Assembly (NCBI GenBank): GCA_963715285.1
Contig: CAVQRU010000022.1
Coordinates: forward strand, 154,282-218,281
Source: Sva-07 sp963715285
GTDB taxonomy: Bacteria; Actinomycetota; Acidimicrobiia; Acidimicrobiales; Ilumatobacteraceae
DNA length: 64,000 bases
Reading direction: 5' to 3'
The translations under genes were made by a program, and so were the position numbers. A model generated the notes under the pieces. It was not told the origin of the DNA and did no database searches. It was given only the letters and a program-made list of their open reading frames with translations. Positions 18,284 to 27,264 of the stretch are shown piece by piece. Numbering within the stretch: the first letter of the stretch is position 1; each line of letters starts with the position of its first letter.

Positions 18284-20830
18284 GTGACAGTGATCGATGA
18301 CAACGCCGCAACGACCGATTCAGCAGTCGGAGCCGGCGCCGCGCCGACGCTGACCGACACCGCGAAGGCACCGGCATCGCCGGCGGGGACGCAGCCGACC
18401 GCCGGCGGCATGCGCGTCAAGAAGCGCAGCGGCGCACTGGAGCCGGTCGACGTCAACAAGATCGTCAACGCGATCGCCCGAGCATCGGAGGGCCTCCTCG
18501 GCGTCGACCCGATGCGCGTCGCCACACGCACGATCTCGGCGCTCGCCGACGGCGCCACCACCCGCGAGCTCGACGACCTGTCGATCCGCACCGCTGCCGG
18601 CCTGATCGTCGAGGAGCCGAACTACTCCAAGCTCGCCTCGCGACTGCTCGCCACCGTGATCGACAAGGAGGTCCGCAACCAGAACATCCCGTGGTTCTCC
18701 GAGTCGATCAAGGTCGGCCACGCCGAGGGCCTCGTCGCCGACCATGTCCTCGAGTTCGTCGAGGCCAACGCGCCGGCACTCAACGCCGCCATCGACTCCG
18801 ACCGCGACCGCAGCTTCGAGTTCTTCGGTCTGCGCACCGTGTACGACCGCTACCTGCTTCGTCACCCCTCGCGTCGTGAGGTCATCGAGACGCCGCAGTA
18901 CTTCTTCCTCCGCGTCGCCTGCGGGCTGTCGACCGACGTCGACGAAGCCGTCAGCTTCTACGACCTGATGTCGTCGCTCGCCTACCTGCCGTCGAGCCCG
19001 ACGTTGTTCAACTCGGGGACCTCGCACAGCCAGATGTCGAGCTGCTACCTGCTCGACTCGCCCGAGGACAGCCTCGAGGGCATCTACAAGCGCTACACCG
19101 ACATCGCCAAGCTGTCGAAGTTCGCCGGTGGCATCGGCGTCGCCTGGCACCGCGTGCGCGCCAAGGGCAGCCTCATCCAGGGCACCAACGGCCTGTCGAA
19201 CGGCATCGTGCCGTGGCTGCGCACGCTCGATTCGTCGGTCGCCGCGGTCAACCAGGGCGGACGACGCAAGGGCGCCGCGTGCGTCTACCTCGAGTCGTGG
19301 CACGCCGACATCGAGGACTTCCTCGAGCTGCGCGACAACACCGGCGACCACGCCCGTCGCACGCACAACCTCAACATCGCCAACTGGATCCCCGACCTGT
19401 TCATGGAGCGGGTGGAGAAGGACTGGCAGTGGAGCCTGTTCGACCCCAAGCAGGTGCCGCACCTCACCGACCTCTTCGGTGACGACTTCGAGCGGGCCTA
19501 CGTCGCCGCCGAGGAGGCCGGGCTCTACGAGAAGCAGGTTCCCGCCCGCCAGCTGTACTCGAAGATGATGCGCACGCTCGCCCAGACCGGCAACGGCTGG
19601 ATCACGTTCAAGGATGCCTCCAACGAGAAGTGCAACCAGACCGGTGCCACCAACGACGACGGGTCACCGCGTGTCGTGCACCTGTCGAACCTGTGCACCG
19701 AGATCCTCGAGGTCACCGACCAGCAGAACACCGCGGTGTGCAACCTCGGTTCGCTCAACCTCGGTGCCTACGTCGGCGCCGACGGCAACTTCGACTACGC
19801 CAAGCTCGGCACGGTCGTGCGCCAGGTCGTGCCGTTCCTCGACCGGGTCATCGACATCAACTACTACCCGACCTCCGAAGCCGAGTTCTCCAACCACAAG
19901 TGGCGTCCGGTCGGCCTCGGCCTGATGGGCCTGCAGGACGTGTTCTTCAAGAAGGGGCTCGCCTTCGACTCCGCCGACGCGAAGGCGCTCAGCCGTACCA
20001 TCAGCGCCCACATCTACTTCCATGCGCTGTGGGCGTCGACCGAACTCGCCGAGGTCAGCGGCCCGCACGAGGCCTACGAAGGCACACGGGCGGCCAATGG
20101 CGACCTGCAGTTCGACCTCTGGGACACGGCCAACGGGGGCGTCACCCCGCCCGCCGAGCTCGACTGGGACGCACTGCGTGCGCGCGTCGCCGCCCACGGC
20201 TTGCGCAACAGCCTGTTGATCGCCATCGCGCCCACGGCGACGATCGCCTCGATCGCCGGCTGCTACGAATGCATCGAGCCGCAGGTGTCCAACCTGTTCA
20301 AGCGCGAAACGCTCTCGGGCGAGTTCATGCAGATCAACCGCTACCTGGTCCGCGAGCTGCAGGCCCGCGGGCTCTGGGACGAGCAGATGATCGCCGACAT
20401 CAAGCGGGCCGAGGGATCGGTGCAGGACGTCGCACGCATCCCCGACGAGCTGAAGGAGGTCTTCCGCACGGCATGGGAGATCCCGCAGCGGGCGTTGATC
20501 GACATGGCCGCCGAGCGCGGGGCCTTCATCGACCAGAGCCAGTCGTTGAACCTGTTCATGGAGACGCCCACGATCGGCAAGCTCTCCTCGATGTACCTGC
20601 ACGCCTGGAAGGCCGGTCTCAAGACCACCTACTACCTGCGCAGCCGTCCGGCCACCCGCATCAACCAGACCACGACGGGCGCTGCGAAGGCACCGGCATC
20701 GCCGACGCCGTCGGGCCCCTCGGGAGGTGGCGGTGAGCCGGCACCGGCCCCCGACAAGAAGACCTACACCGACGAGGAAGCCATCGCGTGCAGCCTCGAG
20801 AACCCCGAATCCTGCGAGGCATGCGACTGA
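18284..20830 (+). CDS. nrdA: Class I ribonucleoside-diphosphate reductase, alpha subunit
   Basis: Protein of 848 residues. After a 40-residue Ala/Thr-rich lead comes an ATP-cone (about 43-130: MRVKKRSGALEPVDVNKIVNAI), then the ten-stranded barrel with the disulfide cysteine in SSCYLLDS, the active-site triplet NLCTEI (Asn-x-Cys-x-Glu), the radical-transfer tyrosine pair in TTYYLRSRPA and the C-terminal shuttle CEACD. It reduces NDPs to dNDPs. The N-terminal lead and the C-terminal linker both contain AKAPASP. The start is GTG 18284 after AGGAG. The stop overlaps the nrdB ATG (TGATG). Confidence 0.95.
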   Translation: MTVIDDNAATTDSAVGAGAAPTLTDTAKAPASPAGTQPTAGGMRVKKRSGALEPVDVNKIVNAIARASEGLLGVDPMRVATRTISALADGATTRELDDLSIRTAAGLIVEEPNYSKLASRLLATVIDKEVRNQNIPWFSESIKVGHAEGLVADHVLEFVEANAPALNAAIDSDRDRSFEFFGLRTVYDRYLLRHPSRREVIETPQYFFLRVACGLSTDVDEAVSFYDLMSSLAYLPSSPTLFNSGTSHSQMSSCYLLDSPEDSLEGIYKRYTDIAKLSKFAGGIGVAWHRVRAKGSLIQGTNGLSNGIVPWLRTLDSSVAAVNQGGRRKGAACVYLESWHADIEDFLELRDNTGDHARRTHNLNIANWIPDLFMERVEKDWQWSLFDPKQVPHLTDLFGDDFERAYVAAEEAGLYEKQVPARQLYSKMMRTLAQTGNGWITFKDASNEKCNQTGATNDDGSPRVVHLSNLCTEILEVTDQQNTAVCNLGSLNLGAYVGADGNFDYAKLGTVVRQVVPFLDRVIDINYYPTSEAEFSNHKWRPVGLGLMGLQDVFFKKGLAFDSADAKALSRTISAHIYFHALWASTELAEVSGPHEAYEGTRAANGDLQFDLWDTANGGVTPPAELDWDALRARVAAHGLRNSLLIAIAPTATIASIAGCYECIEPQVSNLFKRETLSGEFMQINRYLVRELQARGLWDEQMIADIKRAEGSVQDVARIPDELKEVFRTAWEIPQRALIDMAAERGAFIDQSQSLNLFMETPTIGKLSSMYLHAWKAGLKTTYYLRSRPATRINQTTTGAAKAPASPTPSGPSGGGGEPAPAPDKKTYTDEEAIACSLENPESCEACD

Positions 20831-21933
20831 TGGCACTCATCGACCCGATCACCGACTACGTCCCGGCCGCGCCGGGTGAAGCCCTCGCCGACGAGTTCGA
20901 GTCGGCCTCACCGGTCGGCGCCGCCCGGCCGACCAACATCCTCGATCCCGGCTACGACCTCACGTTGCGGCCGATGCGGTACCCGCAGTTCTTCGAGATG
21001 TACCGCGATGCCATCAAGAACACCTGGACCGTCGACGAGATCGACTTCTCCGACGACCTCGTCGACCTCGACCGCAAACTGATGCCCGCCGAGAAGCATC
21101 TCGTCGGTCGGCTGGTCGCGTTCTTCGCCACCGGTGACTCGATCGTGTCGAACAACCTGGTGCTCAACCTGTACCAGCACATCAACGCCCCCGAGGCCCG
21201 GATGTACCTGTCGCGCCAGCTCTACGAAGAGGCGTTGCACGTGCAGTTCTACTTGACGCTGCTCGACAACTACATCCCCGACATGAAGGAGCGCGAGGCC
21301 GCCTTCGCTGCGGTCGAGAACATCCCGTCGATCCGCGCCAAGGCCGAGTTCTGCTTCAAGTGGATCGACTCGATCCAGGGGTTGCAGAAGATCGAGACGC
21401 CGGAACAGCGCAAGCAGTTCCTCCTCAACCTGATCTGCTTCGCCACCTGCATCGAGGGCCTGTTCTTCTTCGCGGCGTTCGCCTACGTCTACTTCCTGCG
21501 TTCCAAGGGGCTGCTGAACGGCCTCGCCGACGGCACGAACTGGGTGTTCCGCGACGAGAGCTGCCACATGAACTTCGCGTTCGAGGTGGTCGACACGGTG
21601 CGCAAGGAACAGCCCGAGCTGTTCGACGCCGAACTCGAAGCCGACATCCGCCGGATGCTCAACGAGGCGATCGACTGCGAGCACCTCTTCGCCGCCGACG
21701 TGCTCGGCGAGGGCGTGCCCGGCATGAGCCTCGGCGACACCCGCACGTATCTCGAGTTCGTGGCCGACCAACGCCTCGCGCAGCTCGGCTACGCCCCCGA
21801 GTTCGGCTCGAAGAACCCGTTCAGCTTCATGGAGCTGCAGGACGTGCAGGGCCTGTCGAACTTCTTCGAGCGCACCGTCAGCAGCTACCAGGTCGGCGTC
21901 GAAGGCGCCGTCAGCTTCGACGAAGACTTCTGA
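20830..21933 (+). CDS. nrdB: Class I ribonucleoside-diphosphate reductase, beta subunit
   Basis: Radical-generating subunit of 367 residues. The di-iron and tyrosyl sites are intact: the aspartate in FATGDSIVS, the Glu-xx-His-xxx-Tyr unit in EEALHVQFY (the tyrosine at the radical position) and the second Glu-xx-His in FRDESCHMNF. It works with NrdA in dNDP synthesis. ATG 20830 overlaps the nrdA stop by one base. The stop codon TGA (21931-21933) is the left edge of a palindrome shared with the convergent CoA-transferase gene. Confidence 0.95.
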   Translation: MALIDPITDYVPAAPGEALADEFESASPVGAARPTNILDPGYDLTLRPMRYPQFFEMYRDAIKNTWTVDEIDFSDDLVDLDRKLMPAEKHLVGRLVAFFATGDSIVSNNLVLNLYQHINAPEARMYLSRQLYEEALHVQFYLTLLDNYIPDMKEREAAFAAVENIPSIRAKAEFCFKWIDSIQGLQKIETPEQRKQFLLNLICFATCIEGLFFFAAFAYVYFLRSKGLLNGLADGTNWVFRDESCHMNFAFEVVDTVRKEQPELFDAELEADIRRMLNEAIDCEHLFAADVLGEGVPGMSLGDTRTYLEFVADQRLAQLGYAPEFGSKNPFSFMELQDVQGLSNFFERTVSSYQVGVEGAVSFDEDF

Positions 21934-21965
21934 TTGCAGCAGGGGTCTGACCCCTGCTGCAATCG
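21931..21965. repeat. REP-like palindrome 3, core GGGGTCTGACCCC
   Basis: Centred on base 21948 with 16 perfectly paired bases on each side; the arms are GATTGCAGCA and complement. It begins in the nrdB stop codon and ends one base before the stop codon of the convergent gene (21966-21968). It probably also acts as a bidirectional terminator. Confidence 0.88.
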
Positions 21966-23165
21966 TCAGCGGTAGAGGTCGGTGTGTTCGCCGAGTGCGG
22001 GACCGACGTCGCGGACGGCGCCGGGGGTGCGTGAGAACTTCGGGACCACGCCGAGCATCGGGGTGTCGACGCCGGTGCGTGACACGTGGCGTTCGATCAT
22101 CTCGCGGGCGAGGTAGTGCTCGTCGGTGAGCATGTCTGCTGCCGTGTACACCCGCCCCGCGGGAACGCTGTGGTCACGCAGGAGGGCGAGCAGCGCGCCG
22201 GAGTCGACGGTGCTGGTCCAGTCGGCCACCAGTGCGTCGAGCTCGCGTTCGTGCTCGCCGCGGGCGACGTGCGTCGCGAAGCGGTCGTCGCGTGCCAGGT
22301 CGGGGCGGCTCATCGCGTCGCACAGGCGCACGAACACCGTGTCGGCGTTGCCGGCGATCAGGACCTCGGAGCCGTCGCGGGTCGGGTAGGCGTTCGCCGG
22401 CGCCACGCCGGGCAGCGCTCCTCCCGACCGTCCGCGGAGCACGCCGCCGACCTCGAAGTCGACCATCGACGACTCCATCAACGCAGCGACCGCCTCGTAG
22501 ATCGCGACGTCGACCTCCTGGCCGAGCCCGCTCGTGGAACGTTCGTGCAGGGCGGCGAGCGTGCCGATCACGGCGAACATCGCGGCGAGCGAGTCGCCGA
22601 GGCTGACGCCACACCTCGCCGGTGGCCGATCGGGGTCGCCGGTCGTGTGCCGGATCCCGCCGACCGCCTCGCCGATCGAGCCGAAGCCGGCCTCCGACGC
22701 ACGTGGACCGGTCTGCCCGAACCCGGAGACGTGCGTCACGATGACGCCCGGGTTCGTCCGTGCGACCGTGGCGTGGTCGAGCCCGTACTTCGCCAGCACG
22801 CCCGGCCGGAAGTTCTCCAGGATCACGTCGCACTCCGACGCCAGACGCTGGACGAGGGCGAGGTCGCCGGGGTCCTTGAGGTCGGCGACGACCGAGCGCT
22901 TGTTGCGGGCGATGATCGGCCACCACAGGCTCGAGTCGTCGAGGGTCACCCCCCACTGGCGCATCGGATCGCCGTCGGGTGCTTCGATCTTGATCACTTC
23001 GGCGCCGTAGTCGCCGAACAACTGACCGGCGAACGGTCCGGCGATGAAGTTGCCGAGTTCGAGCACGCGGACGCCAACGAGCGGGCCGGCGGCCTCGCCC
23101 GGAGTGGCCGCCGTCGTCGACGTCTCGACGTGGTCATCGATGGGTTCGCTCACGGAGTCGATCAT
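21966..23165 (-). CDS. CaiB/BaiF family (type III) CoA-transferase
   Basis: Protein of 399 residues with the family opening VRVLELGNFIAGPFAGQLFGDYGAEVIKIE (Rossmann-like CoA fold) and the expected aspartate nucleophile region IIARNKRSVVADLKDP...GSIGEAVGG. It moves CoA between carboxylic acids without a covalent acyl-phosphate. ATG 23165 leaves a 29-residue Thr/Ala-rich lead. The divergent neighbour is an HMG-CoA-lyase-like gene 28 bases away, suggesting shared use of a branched C5/C6 acid such as 3-hydroxy-3-methylglutarate or citramalate. That is inference. Confidence 0.85.
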   Translation of the reverse strand: MIDSVSEPIDDHVETSTTAATPGEAAGPLVGVRVLELGNFIAGPFAGQLFGDYGAEVIKIEAPDGDPMRQWGVTLDDSSLWWPIIARNKRSVVADLKDPGDLALVQRLASECDVILENFRPGVLAKYGLDHATVARTNPGVIVTHVSGFGQTGPRASEAGFGSIGEAVGGIRHTTGDPDRPPARCGVSLGDSLAAMFAVIGTLAALHERSTSGLGQEVDVAIYEAVAALMESSMVDFEVGGVLRGRSGGALPGVAPANAYPTRDGSEVLIAGNADTVFVRLCDAMSRPDLARDDRFATHVARGEHERELDALVADWTSTVDSGALLALLRDHSVPAGRVYTAADMLTDEHYLAREMIERHVSRTGVDTPMLGVVPKFSRTPGAVRDVGPALGEHTDLYR

Positions 23166-23193
23166 GGCATCCGGCGTGCGAGAGACTGTCACG

Positions 23194-24102
23194 ATGTCGC
23201 TCCCCTCATCGGTCGTGCTGCGCGACGTCAGCCTGCGCGACGGCCTGCAGGACGAGCGCCCGATCTCCACCGACGCCAAGTTGGCGATCTTCGAGGCGCT
23301 CGTCGCGGCGGGCGTCCGCGATCTGGAACTCACGAGCTTCGTGCGACCCGACCGTGTGCCGGCGCTCGCCGACGCCGAGGCGTTCTGCTCGCGCACCGAG
23401 ACGTCGGCCAGGTCGGCCGAGGTCACCCGGTGGGGTCTCGTCCTCAACGCACGCGGAGCCCAGCGAGCGCTCGCTGCCGGTCTCACCCACCTGCAGTACG
23501 TCGTGTCGGTGAGCGACACGCACAGTCGCCACAACGCAGGCGCCGGGACCGACGAGGCCATGGATGCGTTCGACGACGTCGCGGTGGCGGCGGTCGCGGG
23601 AGGCGCCGTGGTCGAGATGACGCTCGCAACGGCGTTCGGGTGCCCGTTCGAGCACCGCGTCGACCACGGCCGCGTCGTCGACGTCGCCCGCCGTGCCGTC
23701 GCCGCCGGCGCAACGTCGATCGGCCTCGCCGACACGGTCGGTGTGGCGGTGCCGACCGAGGTCGCCGACCTCGTCGACGCGGTCCGCGCGGCGGTCGAGG
23801 TGCCGATCGGTGTGCACCTCCACGACACCAGAGGCCTTGCGATCGCGAATGCGATCGCCGCGCTGGAGCACGGTGCATCGCGGCTCGATGCGAGCGTCGG
23901 CGGGTTGGGCGGGTGCCCGTTCGCCCCGAACGCGAGTGGCAACGTTCCGATCGAGGATCTCTCCCACGGGCTCGAGGCGATGGGCGTGTCCACCCGGCTC
24001 GACATCGAGGCGCTCGTGCAGGCCGCCGGCATCGCATGCGGCGCGGTCGGGCGCCCCGTGGCGAGCCACGTCGGTGTCGCCGGGCCCCGCTTCGGGCGGT
24101 GA
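23194..24102 (+). CDS. Hydroxymethylglutaryl-CoA lyase-like enzyme
   Basis: HMGL/DRE-TIM aldolase of 302 residues. It opens with LRDVSLRDGLQDE (metal Asp and the catalytic Arg), has the metal histidines in GVHLHDTRG and the cysteine of GGLGGCPFAPNASGN, which matches the active-site loop of HMG-CoA lyase. It cleaves 3-hydroxy-3-methylglutaryl-CoA to acetyl-CoA and acetoacetate in leucine breakdown. I start at ATG 23194, 6 bases after GAGACT; an in-frame ATG at 23164 is possible. A citramalyl- or hydroxymethylglutaryl-like CoA ester is the alternative substrate. Confidence 0.83.
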   Translation: MSLPSSVVLRDVSLRDGLQDERPISTDAKLAIFEALVAAGVRDLELTSFVRPDRVPALADAEAFCSRTETSARSAEVTRWGLVLNARGAQRALAAGLTHLQYVVSVSDTHSRHNAGAGTDEAMDAFDDVAVAAVAGGAVVEMTLATAFGCPFEHRVDHGRVVDVARRAVAAGATSIGLADTVGVAVPTEVADLVDAVRAAVEVPIGVHLHDTRGLAIANAIAALEHGASRLDASVGGLGGCPFAPNASGNVPIEDLSHGLEAMGVSTRLDIEALVQAAGIACGAVGRPVASHVGVAGPRFGR

Positions 24103-24161
24103 GATCGGTCACCATGCCACTCGTCACCTCGTGGTGGCGGTTCTCGGGCCGACCTCGGCGG

Positions 24162-24167
24162 TACCGT
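24162..24167 (+). promoter_or_regulatory. -10 box of the bagA-like gene
   Basis: TACCGT, 7 bases before ATG 24175. It excludes the in-frame GTG at 24166, which lies inside the box. Confidence 0.5.
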
Positions 24168-24174
24168 GAAGGCG

Positions 24175-25134
24175 ATGGCTGAGACGAGCGACCACTGGCT
24201 CGAGAGCACGCGTGTGGCGATCGTCGCCGGCAAGGGCGGCGTCGGATCGTCGACCGTTGCCGCGGCGTATGCGCTCGCGGCGGCGCGTGAGGGGGCTGAC
24301 GTGCTGTTCGTCGCCGTCGACGGGCGGCCGGGGATGGGGCCACTGCTCGGCGGCCGGGAACTCGATCAGAACGATCGGATCCTGCGACGCCTCAAGGGCG
24401 CCGGTCAGGTGCGCGGGCGAACGATCCCGGCCGACCAGGCCTTCGGCGACTACCTCGAGCTGAGAGGGGTGGGTGGCATGTTGCGTCGCGCCGCGTCGGC
24501 TGCGTCGTTGCCGATGATCGCCGCCGCGACCCCGGGCCTCGAGCACCTGCTGGTGCTCGGCAAGGTCAAGGAACTCGAACGCGATCGCGCCGCGGATCTG
24601 ATCGTCGTCGACGCGCCGCCGGCGGGCCACGCGGCTCCGTTCCTGCGCTCGGCGCAGGGACTGTCCGACGTGGTCCAGTCCGGGCCCGTCAGGGATCAGG
24701 CGGTCGAGGTCGACGCGATGCTGCGCGATCCGGCGCGGTGCAAGGCGATGATCGTCACGCTGCCGGAGGAGACACCGGTCACGGAGGCGGTCGAGCTCGC
24801 CAACGAACTCAGCGGCGACATCGGCCTGGCGCTGCTGCCGGTGATCGTGAACGGTTGCTGGCCCGAGCGTCCCGGTCTCGCCAAGTCGCCTGCGATGGCG
24901 GCGCGGTCCCAGAAGGTCAAGTTGTCCGCCACCGCCAAGGAGGCGTTGGCATCGTCATCCGACTTCGGCCGCGAACGCCTCGACCGGCAGCACCATCAGA
25001 TCGAGCGACTCGGCAGGGCTCTCCTCGAGCCGATGATCGCGTTGCCGCGGCTGCCGACCCCGCGACTCACACTGCACCATCTCGGTGTCCTGGCCGATGC
25101 CCTCCTGGCCCCCCCGATCGAGGTGCCGGCATGA
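24175..25134 (+). CDS. ArsA/Get3-family protein, BagA-like, P-loop lysine missing
   Basis: Protein of 319 residues, the first of an adjacent pair that matches the actinobacterial BagA/BagB couple (Rv3679/Rv3680 in M. tuberculosis). The deviant Walker A reads GKGGVGSST: signature lysine K20 is kept, but the catalytic P-loop lysine expected at residue 25 is serine (codons GGA TCG TCG). Switch II DAPPAGHAAPF is present. Family members are dimeric ATPases related to arsenite and tail-anchored-protein ATPases. It is probably inactive alone and completes the partner's site. The start is fixed by the -10 box. Confidence 0.82.
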   Translation: MAETSDHWLESTRVAIVAGKGGVGSSTVAAAYALAAAREGADVLFVAVDGRPGMGPLLGGRELDQNDRILRRLKGAGQVRGRTIPADQAFGDYLELRGVGGMLRRAASAASLPMIAAATPGLEHLLVLGKVKELERDRAADLIVVDAPPAGHAAPFLRSAQGLSDVVQSGPVRDQAVEVDAMLRDPARCKAMIVTLPEETPVTEAVELANELSGDIGLALLPVIVNGCWPERPGLAKSPAMAARSQKVKLSATAKEALASSSDFGRERLDRQHHQIERLGRALLEPMIALPRLPTPRLTLHHLGVLADALLAPPIEVPA

Positions 25135-26246
25135 CGACATCCGAGGCCGTTGCCGACTCGTTCGCCGAAGCGGTCGCCACCGCGGGCCTGATCGTCACCT
25201 GCGGTCCGGGCGGTGTCGGCAAGACGACCACCGCCGCTGCCCTCGGGGTGGCGGCTGCTCGCGCCGGCCGACGGGTGGTCGTCGTGACGGTCGATCCGGC
25301 GCGCCGGCTGGCCGATGCGCTCGGTCTCGACGCCGGCGCGGCCGCCGACGCACCACACCAGGTCACGGGTCTGCCCGACGTGGGCGAGGGCGAGCTGTGG
25401 GCGCTGATGCTCGATGCGGCGTCGACGTTCGATCGTCTCGTGCGCGAACAGACGTCGAACCCCAAGCAGGCCGACGCGATCCTGGAGAACCCCGTGTACC
25501 GAGCGATCTCCGGATCGCTGTCGGGTGCCCAGGAGTACATGGCGATCGAGCGCCTCCACCAGCTCCACACGAGCGGGGAGTGGGACCTGGTGATCGTCGA
25601 CACACCGCCGTCGCGCCACGCGATCGATCTCCTGGAGGCGCCGGACCGCCTGATCGGCTTCCTCGGCCATCCGGTCTACCGCACCCTCACCGCGGGTCAG
25701 CGGGCGTTCGCCAAGGTCACCAATGCTGCTGCATCGATGTTCCTGTGGGCGGTGCGCCGCCTGGCCGGGCCACAGATCGTCGAGGACACCGTCGAGTTCT
25801 TCCGGTCGCTGGCGAACATCGAGCCCGGCCTGCGTTCGCGCGCCGAGGAGGTGTCGGTGTTGCTGCGTTCGCCGGCTGCCACGTTCGTGGTGGTGTCGAG
25901 CCCTCGCGCCGAAGCGGTCGGCGAGGCCGAGCACATGATCGGAGCACTTCGCGACGGTGACTTCCCGTTCGCCGGGGTGGTGATCAACCTGATCCACCCG
26001 ATGCCCGAGTCGCTGACGCCCGCGGATCGGGCAGCGCTCGCGGACATCGGCGACGGCCCGCTCGCCGATCACGTGGCCTGGCACGACGAACTGACCGACC
26101 TGGCGACCGGCGAGCGTGAAGAGATCGCCATCCTCGCCGATCTCGCCGAGGACGTCGTCGTCGTCGAGTTGCCCTTGATGTCCGTCGATGTCCACGATGT
26201 CGACGGGCTGATCGGGCTCGCCGATCGGCTCGTGGGCGGCAAGTAA
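25131..26246 (+). CDS. ArsA/Get3-family ATPase, BagB-like
   Basis: Protein of 371 residues. The P-loop CGPGGVGKTT has the catalytic lysine (K31) but proline where the signature lysine of deviant Walker A motifs should be (residue 26). Switch I TVDPARRLADALG, the helical QEYMAIERL region and switch II IVDTPPSRHAID follow in family order. ATG 25131 overlaps the BagA-like stop, so a heterodimer made in equal amounts is likely. In mycobacteria the pair has been linked to stress and glycerol tolerance. The cargo is not known. Confidence 0.85.
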   Translation: MTTSEAVADSFAEAVATAGLIVTCGPGGVGKTTTAAALGVAAARAGRRVVVVTVDPARRLADALGLDAGAAADAPHQVTGLPDVGEGELWALMLDAASTFDRLVREQTSNPKQADAILENPVYRAISGSLSGAQEYMAIERLHQLHTSGEWDLVIVDTPPSRHAIDLLEAPDRLIGFLGHPVYRTLTAGQRAFAKVTNAAASMFLWAVRRLAGPQIVEDTVEFFRSLANIEPGLRSRAEEVSVLLRSPAATFVVVSSPRAEAVGEAEHMIGALRDGDFPFAGVVINLIHPMPESLTPADRAALADIGDGPLADHVAWHDELTDLATGEREEIAILADLAEDVVVVELPLMSVDVHDVDGLIGLADRLVGGK

Positions 26247-26249
26247 CGT
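26244..26249 (+). promoter_or_regulatory. -10 box of the beta-lactamase-fold hydrolase gene
   Basis: TAACGT, 7 bases before GTG 26257; it contains the TAA stop of the upstream gene (26244-26246). Confidence 0.45.
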
Positions 26250-26256
26250 CGAAGGG

Positions 26257-27240
26257 GTGCAGCCGCCCACCGACGTCCTGATCGACGATCTCTTCGCGCG
26301 GCCGGACGGGATCACCCTGGCACTGGTGGTGCAGCGCCGCGGCGAGGTGGTGGCCGAGCGCTATGGCGTACAGCCCGAGAACATCTTCCAGCCGGAGATC
26401 GAGATCACTGCCGATTCGACGCTCACGTCGTGGAGCATGGCGAAGTCGATCACGCATGCCGCGGTCGGGCTGCTCGTCGCCGACGGGCTGATCGACGTCG
26501 ACGCGCCTGCAGCGGTGCCGGAGTGGGCAGGAACCGACAAGGCCGAGATCACGTTGCTGCAGCTCCTCGAGATGCGTTCGGGACTCCGGTTCGTCGAGGA
26601 CTACGTGGACGACGGCGTGTCGCACTGCCTGGAGATGTTGTTCGGCGACAGCGGTCCGAGCCATGGCGCCTACGCGGCCGCCCTTCCACTCGACCACGAG
26701 CCGGGCACGTTCTACAACTACTCGTCGGGCACCACGAACATCATCGCCCGCATCATCGGCGACATCGTGAGCGGCGGCCCCGGGGGTGACCCCGTCGCTC
26801 GTCGAACCGCGATGGAGACGTTCCTCGGAGACCGGCTGTTCGGGCCGGTCGGGATGGGGTCGGCGATTCCGAAGTTCGACGATGCAGGCGATTTCGTCGG
26901 CTCGTCGTACGTGTACGCCACCGCGAGGGACTTCGCGAGATTCGGCGAGCTCTATCGCCACGACGGCGTGACGGCAGCGGGTCAGCGGATCCTGCCGGAG
27001 GGGTGGTCGGTGCACGCCCGCGGGTTCTCGGCACTCGACCCGGAGAACGGGTGCGAGTACGGGCGGCACTGGTGGATGTGGCCGGAGATTCCGGGCAGTC
27101 TGGCCTGTCACGGTCACGAGGGTCAGTACATCGTGATCGTGCCGGACCGGGAGCTGGTGGTGGTCCATCTCGGAAAGACTCCGTCCGAGGCGAGCGCTGA
27201 CCTCCGGGCGCGCGTGCGTGAGATGGTTCAGCGGTTCTGA
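26257..27240 (+). CDS. Beta-lactamase family serine hydrolase (class C-like esterase)
   Basis: Protein of 327 residues. It has the SxxK nucleophile as SMAK, the YxN-type motif in YNYSSGTTN and a late HGHEGQ in place of KTG. No signal peptide is visible, so it probably acts in the cytosol as an esterase or amidase rather than an antibiotic-degrading enzyme. It follows the Get3-like pair by ten bases and is followed by a membrane protein on the same strand. The GTG start is supported by the -10 box. Confidence 0.82.
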   Translation: MQPPTDVLIDDLFARPDGITLALVVQRRGEVVAERYGVQPENIFQPEIEITADSTLTSWSMAKSITHAAVGLLVADGLIDVDAPAAVPEWAGTDKAEITLLQLLEMRSGLRFVEDYVDDGVSHCLEMLFGDSGPSHGAYAAALPLDHEPGTFYNYSSGTTNIIARIIGDIVSGGPGGDPVARRTAMETFLGDRLFGPVGMGSAIPKFDDAGDFVGSSYVYATARDFARFGELYRHDGVTAAGQRILPEGWSVHARGFSALDPENGCEYGRHWWMWPEIPGSLACHGHEGQYIVIVPDRELVVVHLGKTPSEASADLRARVREMVQRF

Positions 27241-27264
27241 CGGATGAGTTGGTAGGAAGGACGG

